Shown here: piece after piece, positions 25,654-29,793 of the stretch
Numbering within the stretch: the stretch's first letter is position 1
How the letters are laid out: each line of letters opens with the position of its first letter
Source: DATBMY01 sp036554605
GTDB lineage: Bacteria; Acidobacteriota; Blastocatellia; UBA7656
Direction: 5' to 3'
Length of the DNA stretch: 29,793 nucleotides
NCBI GenBank assembly: GCA_036554605.1
Contig: DATBMY010000537.1
Span: 1-29,793 of the forward strand
Translations under genes and position numbers: made by a program
The notes under the pieces: model-generated
The model's database searches: none
Told to the model about the DNA's origin: nothing
Seen by the model: the letters and a program-made list of their open reading frames with translations, nothing else

Positions 25654-26940
25654 TCACTTCGCCAGATAAGTCAAAGCGGCAATCACGAGCGCCTGGGTGC
25701 CGTTCGACAGCGTTGGCTCGATGACCGGGGCAAAGAATTCCGAGTGATTGACCGGGATGTCCTGGTCCACCCGCCCGGCGTCGAGAGCCTGCTGGTATTT
25801 CTCCGGGTCCGTGCCGCCGACCCCCCAGTAGGTGTAGGGTGTTCCGAAGGCGTCGGGGATGGCACTGAAATCTTCGCTGGCAGTCAACCGCCCGAGGTCG
25901 AAGACGGTCTCCGCACCAAAATGGCTCCGGAATGCGGACGTGATCCTCTGCGTCACTTCCCGTTCGTTGTCGGTGAGCGGGTACTGGTCGAAATAGTCGA
26001 ATTCAGGTGGGCGCGGTGAGCCGGACGCCTCGCACTCGGCTTTGACCATGCGCTCGATGCTGTCGATCATCCGCCGGCGCACGGCCATGTCATAAGTCCG
26101 CAGATTGACCAGTAGCACCGCGCGGTCCGCGATGATGTTGCTTTTGGAGCCGGCCACACTGCTGCCCACGGTCAGCACCGCGAACTCGCCGGGCTTCGTC
26201 TCCCGTGAAACAATCGTCTGGAGGCGCAGCACCACCATTGCGGCCAGCACCACAGGGTCGACGCCGTTGTGGGGCATTGAGCCATGCGCCCCCTTGCCAT
26301 ACAGGGTGATGCGAATGCTGTCCCCGGCGGAGAGGACAGGGCCTATCTGTGTGCCGATCTTTCCCGCCGGGTAAGCCAGCACGTGCTGCGCGAACGCGAC
26401 ATCGGGCTTAGGGATACGATCGCGCAAACCGCCCTCGATCATCGCTTTCGCACCGCCCGCGACCTCTTCCGCGGGTTGGAATAACGTGATGAAGGTCCCG
26501 CCCCATGTCTGCCGAGCTTGGGCGAGCAGTTCCGCCGCGCCCAACAGACACGTCACATGCGCATCATGGCCGCAGGCATGTGCAACGCCGACCGTATTCC
26601 CCGCGTCATCAACCGCGGTGAGCGTCGAAGCGTATGGCAGTCCAGTGTTTTCCCGCACGGGAAGCGCATCCATGTCAGCTCGTGCGAGTACGGTCTGGCC
26701 TCCACCGTTGCGCAGGATGCCGACGACTCCGGTGCGACCGATCCCTTCGAGGACTTCGTAGCCGAATTTCTTGAGTTTCGACGCCACAAGCGCGGCAGTT
26801 TTGGTTTCTTGAAAACTCAGCTCTGGATGCGCGTGTATATCCTTGTAAACACGCTCCTGCCATGCGGAGGTATCCCGCAGACCGGCCAGAACCTCGGCGA
26901 TTGAAGAGGTTGGTGGTTGGTCGCGTAATTTTTCTGACAT
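25654..26940 (-). CDS. M20 family amidohydrolase (hippurate/N-acyl amino acid hydrolase type)
   Basis: A 428-residue metal-dependent amidohydrolase. HACGHDAHVTCLLG gives C123, H125 and H128, FQPAEEVAGGAKAMIEGG gives the catalytic and metal glutamates E158-E159, and SEDFSAIP plus YWGVGG form the C-terminal metal site. The lid dimerisation domain lies around residues 205-320. This branch cleaves N-acyl amino acids or related amides in the cytoplasm. GGAGG lies 6 bases before the ATG. It is followed 10 bases later by the MFS transporter gene. Length and motifs are normal, so it looks functional, in contrast to the broken genes beside it. Confidence 0.92.
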   Translation of the reverse strand: MSEKLRDQPPTSSIAEVLAGLRDTSAWQERVYKDIHAHPELSFQETKTAALVASKLKKFGYEVLEGIGRTGVVGILRNGGGQTVLARADMDALPVRENTGLPYASTLTAVDDAGNTVGVAHACGHDAHVTCLLGAAELLAQARQTWGGTFITLFQPAEEVAGGAKAMIEGGLRDRIPKPDVAFAQHVLAYPAGKIGTQIGPVLSAGDSIRITLYGKGAHGSMPHNGVDPVVLAAMVVLRLQTIVSRETKPGEFAVLTVGSSVAGSKSNIIADRAVLLVNLRTYDMAVRRRMIDSIERMVKAECEASGSPRPPEFDYFDQYPLTDNEREVTQRITSAFRSHFGAETVFDLGRLTASEDFSAIPDAFGTPYTYWGVGGTDPEKYQQALDAGRVDQDIPVNHSEFFAPVIEPTLSNGTQALVIAALTYLAK

Positions 26941-26975
26941 TCATTCCCTCCTCTCGTTCACCTCAACGGTAAGCC

Positions 26976-27365
26976 CTAGGAAGCCTTCTTATCGTTGTCA
27001 ATTGGTATCATCTGGCCCGAAGTCGATTTGGCCGCGTCCGAAGCGAAGCAAACTGCCGATCCCAATTTCTTATCATCCAGGTCCGCCGCGACTAAACGCA
27101 AGGGCGCGAGCATGCGCCGGAGTTGAATCGCCATGTGCCCGAGACCGCCAACGCCCATCACGACGCCCGTGCTTTCGGCGTTGAGCCGCGGCAAAGTGCA
27201 CTTGATGGCGTGGTGCGGAGTCAGCGCGGCGTCGCTGAGAGGCGCAGCCTTCGCCGGACTCAGTCCACCGAGCGGGATTAACAGACGGGCCGCAGGCACC
27301 AGCATGTACTAGGCCAGAATCCTCGATCCCACATTGCCGCTCGTGCCGGTCAGTGTCACTCTCAT
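26976..27365 (-). pseudogene. chimeric pseudogene: epimerase start, ADH middle, SDR end
   Basis: One frame on the minus strand joins parts of three dehydrogenase-type genes. It starts at ATG 27365 with AAAGGAG about 8 bases upstream and MRVTLTGTSGNVGSRILA, the start of an NAD(P)-binding epimerase/NmrA-type protein. A TAG at 27309-27311 follows; after it comes YMLVPAARLLIPLG and GVGGLGHMAIQL, the cofactor-domain part of a zinc alcohol dehydrogenase. The last 30 residues, GSAVCFASDAAKSTSGQMIP with a short tail, are the C-terminus of a short-chain dehydrogenase. The TAG stands where alcohol dehydrogenases have the Glu of LAEYM. None of the pieces can be functional alone; the second part alone could still be read from ATG 27305. 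Confidence 0.75.
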
Positions 27366-27409
27366 TGTGGTGTCTCCTTTCCCGCACGGCAGCGTCGTCC
27401 CTCGCTGAG

Positions 27410-29275
27410 TCAAATGGCGGAGACGACAGCGCTGGTTTCGTCGGCTGCCTCCGGGTCGCTTTCTTCGTGGCGTCGCGGGTAGAGAATGATCGTTCCCAAC
27501 ACGGCGGCGATGAGTGACGCGATGAAGATTGCGATTTTGGCGGCGGCGTAGTCGGCGGGGTTGGGGAACGCCTGCCCCGCGATGAAAAGCGACATCGTGA
27601 AGCCGATTCCCCCCAGCGCACCCGCGCCGATCAACTGGCGCCACGAGTAGGCTTCGGGTTTCACCGCAATGCCGCTTTGCACCGCGAGCCACGCGGCCGT
27701 CACGATGCCGGTCGACTTCCCCACGACCAGCCCCAACGTGATCGCGCCCATCAATCGTCCGTGTTCCTGGAATACGTCAGCCGACCAGGCGACGCCAGCG
27801 TTCGCCAGCGCGAAGATCGGCAGCACCACGTAGCTCGACCACGGCTCGACGGACCGAAGGAGCTTATCGGCGGGCGACTCGATCCGGGCGTGGATCGCAT
27901 CCAGCGCCCGCAGTGCCGGCTCGGACGGCCCGGGTCGCATGGCTTCGCCCCTGTGGAGGTCTTCCTCGTGGATCACTGTCGCTGCCTGTGCCAGCAGCGC
28001 GTTCAGGTTGGCCGGCGGGCGCGTGGGGATGAGCACGGCCAGGATCACTCCCGCCAGCGTGGCATGCAATCCGGCCTCGTGAAGGAAGAACCAGAGGACG
28101 ATGCCGCAAACCGCGTATGGAAGGGCACCGTACACGCCGATCCGGTTGAGCACGATGAGCAGCACAACCACCGCGGCGCCCGCGATCAGATAGACCGCGG
28201 CGATGTCGCCGCTGTAGAACAGGGCGATGACCGCGATTGCCACGATGTCGTCGATGATGACCGCCGCGGTCAGGAACACGCGCAGCTCGATGGGGACGCG
28301 GTCGCCGAGCAATACGATCAGCGCGACCGCGAAGGCGGTGTCGGTCCCGATCGGAATCCCCCACCCGTGCCTTAGGTCCGGCGGCGCGATTAAGGCATAG
28401 ATGACCGCCGGCAGGACGATGCCGCCCAGCGCGGCGATCACCGGAAGCGCGCCCGATCGAAAGCTCGCGAGGTGGCCGACCGTGAACTCACGCTTGATCT
28501 CAAGCCCGACCACGATGAAGAAGATCGTTAAGAGCCCGTGGTTGACCCAGTCGAGCAGTGTCAGGGCGAATGTGGATGCGCCCCACTGAAATCCTAGCCT
28601 GGTATCCCACCAGGACTGGAACGCCGGCCCCACGGGGGAGTTGCTGAGCACAAGCGCGAGCACCGTCGCCAGCCCCAGGAGCAGCCCCGACGACGGCCCC
28701 CAGCGAACGAACTCAAACGCGGCAGCCTGGATCCGGTGCCCTAGTGGGGCGAGCATCGCGTCGGCCAGCGAGCTTTCGTCCCAGGCGCCCGCATAGCGGC
28801 GGCCATTGATGAAGAAGGTCGGCGTCACCCGCGCGCCGCTGCGCCGCGCGCTCTCGATGTCCTCGCGCACCCGCTCCCGCGCCGCCGCCAACGCGGCCTC
28901 GTGCGCAGCAGTGCTCGGCAGGTTGAACTCGCGGGCGATCCGTCCGAAGTCGCCCGCGGAGAACGCGGGCCCCCGCTCCATCAATGCCTCGTGAACATCC
29001 CAGAACCGCCCGGTAGTTTCCGCCGCGTACTCCGCAAGCTCCGAGGCGCGGACCGCGTCCTCGCTGCCGGCGACGGGCAGGTGCCGAAACACGTACCGCA
29101 TCCGCTCGCCGAACCGGCTCCGCAGCCTCTCGATTACCTCGTGAACCGCGTGACAGGGCCGGCAGGCGTAGCTGCCGTACTCGACAAGCGTCAGCTCGGC
29201 GTCTGCTGGCCCCAGAACGTGGTCGTGGTCCAAGTCAATCGGAGGATCAAGCTTCTCTAGTCTCATATCCACCAT
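27410..29275 (-). CDS. nhaA: DsbA-like domain fused to NhaA Na+/H+ antiporter
   Basis: A 621-residue fusion (from ATG 29275). Residues about 15-180 are a DsbA/thioredoxin-like domain with CRPC (C38, C41) after TLVEYGSYA and the cis-proline loop VTPTFFINGRRYAG (P152). From about 190 the NhaA antiporter follows with some 12 helices; VIIDDIVAIAVIALF carries the Asp pair (D342, D343) that binds sodium or protons, and GIGFTMSLFIAGQAF is the conserved late helix. DsbA-NhaA fusions are known in several phyla. No signal peptide precedes the DsbA part, so it is probably cytoplasmic and could sense or use thiols. In-frame starts at GTG 29287 and ATG 29266 are also possible and no SD site decides. Confidence 0.9.
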   Translation of the reverse strand: MVDMRLEKLDPPIDLDHDHVLGPADAELTLVEYGSYACRPCHAVHEVIERLRSRFGERMRYVFRHLPVAGSEDAVRASELAEYAAETTGRFWDVHEALMERGPAFSAGDFGRIAREFNLPSTAAHEAALAAARERVREDIESARRSGARVTPTFFINGRRYAGAWDESSLADAMLAPLGHRIQAAAFEFVRWGPSSGLLLGLATVLALVLSNSPVGPAFQSWWDTRLGFQWGASTFALTLLDWVNHGLLTIFFIVVGLEIKREFTVGHLASFRSGALPVIAALGGIVLPAVIYALIAPPDLRHGWGIPIGTDTAFAVALIVLLGDRVPIELRVFLTAAVIIDDIVAIAVIALFYSGDIAAVYLIAGAAVVVLLIVLNRIGVYGALPYAVCGIVLWFFLHEAGLHATLAGVILAVLIPTRPPANLNALLAQAATVIHEEDLHRGEAMRPGPSEPALRALDAIHARIESPADKLLRSVEPWSSYVVLPIFALANAGVAWSADVFQEHGRLMGAITLGLVVGKSTGIVTAAWLAVQSGIAVKPEAYSWRQLIGAGALGGIGFTMSLFIAGQAFPNPADYAAAKIAIFIASLIAAVLGTIILYPRRHEESDPEAADETSAVVSAI

Positions 29276-29400
29276 GCGGATGAACACAGAACGGGAATCG
29301 AAATGTTGATCATTCTGCCGATCGCAAGGAGAATAAGCATCGCGACCGGTTGATACCCAGAATCACGGGTGGCAGTGACAGCCTGCGTCCAGATGTCGTT

Positions 29401-29793
29401 CTACAAAGTCTTCGAGCGCTCGAACTCTGCTTTCGCGGCGGCAAGATCCGGCATCTTGCGATAGGCTTCCAATCGCGAATCTACATACTGTCGAAACCTG
29501 TCTCGCAGCGGCGGTTGGGCTTCGGGCGTCAGCAAATTAACGAGCATGTAGGCGCTTCCGATCTCATTTGCTTCGTCTACAATAAAAGAAAACGCGATAA
29601 GCAATCCCAATAACGCAAGGAGCGCGCCTCGACCGTTCCAAAACCTGCCCGCGCCCCCTCTGCATCCACACCTATCCGCCGCAAACCGATGCGCCGACCG
29701 ACCTCCAACAAGAACAACGTACAGAGTAGCAAGCCAGCAGTGTAAATCAAATTGGTAAGCGCAAAGTTTATCAGGTGTCTATACTCAAAGAAT
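29401..29793 (-). pseudogene. broken bestrophin-like (DUF4239) membrane protein gene, cut by window edge
   Basis: From the right edge one minus-strand frame reads NLIYTAGLLLCTLFLLEV, then GRRIGLRRIGVDAEGARAGF and GTVEA. The match then jumps to another frame near 29627 with LLALLGLLIAFSFIVDEAN and goes on to DSRLEAYRKMPDLAAAKAEF before stopping at 29401. A single G lost in GAGGGC (now GAGGC) would explain the shift. Family members have about 13 more residues between AFxF and the VDEAN-like motif, and extend well beyond the stop, so there is also an internal deletion and a truncated end. The true start lies outside the window. Not functional. Confidence 0.65.

Noticed and set aside
26976..27305. 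Small intact 109-residue alcohol dehydrogenase
   Set aside because: It lacks the catalytic zinc domain and ends in the tail of a different dehydrogenase family, so it is part of a chimeric remnant.

Overview
The window reads as bacterial chromosomal DNA. It is moderately GC-rich (more than half G+C by eye) except for one AT-rich gap, and every convincing gene lies on the minus strand, so transcription runs from high to low coordinates. Several starts are TTG or GTG behind good Shine-Dalgarno (SD) sites, and gene ends overlap by a few bases. The gene mix (two-domain MDR/Gfo oxidoreductase, heparinase-like toroid protein, FemAB-like protein, two deacetylases, AsnB, radical SAM protein, UGM-like flavoprotein with a membrane tail) most resembles exopolysaccharide loci of Acidobacteriota such as Blastocatellia. 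That assignment is a guess from gene content, not proven.

Region 1 (about 21.1 kb down to 0.04 kb) is one long, tightly packed exopolysaccharide or cell-surface glycan operon. In transcription order it holds: a UDP-galactopyranose-mutase-like flavoprotein with a C-terminal two-helix membrane domain; a small membrane protein that duplicates that domain; two GT2 glycosyltransferases; a polysaccharide deacetylase; a radical SAM protein; a Wzx-type flippase; a GT39-type membrane glycosyltransferase; a flippase-like (LPG synthase TM) protein; a GNAT acetyltransferase; a DegT aminotransferase; a FemAB-like acyltransferase; a second deacetylase; an MDR-Gfo/Idh/MocA fusion oxidoreductase; a heparinase-like protein; AsnB; and a Dpm1-like GT2. 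Together they could make, modify (amino sugar, acetyl, deacetyl, amide), export and trim a glycan. No polymerase, chain-length regulator or exosortase is visible here.

Region 2 (21.2-23.2 kb) holds an orphan NarL/LuxR-type response regulator, whose acidic pocket is atypical, and then about 1.3 kb without a clear gene. That gap is dense in inverted repeats, including a strong dyad in the regulator's own leader, and holds one tiny ORF with a strong SD site and a broken fragment of a pirin gene.

Region 3 (23.2-29.8 kb) is a mixed accessory region: a TRIC/UPF0126 channel, an MFS exporter with an M20 amidohydrolase, and a DsbA-NhaA fusion antiporter. Among them lie clear gene remains: a three-part chimera made of pieces of an epimerase, a zinc alcohol dehydrogenase and a short-chain dehydrogenase, and a frameshifted bestrophin-like (DUF4239) gene at the right edge. 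I saw no tRNA, rRNA, CRISPR array, complete insertion sequence or phage gene.
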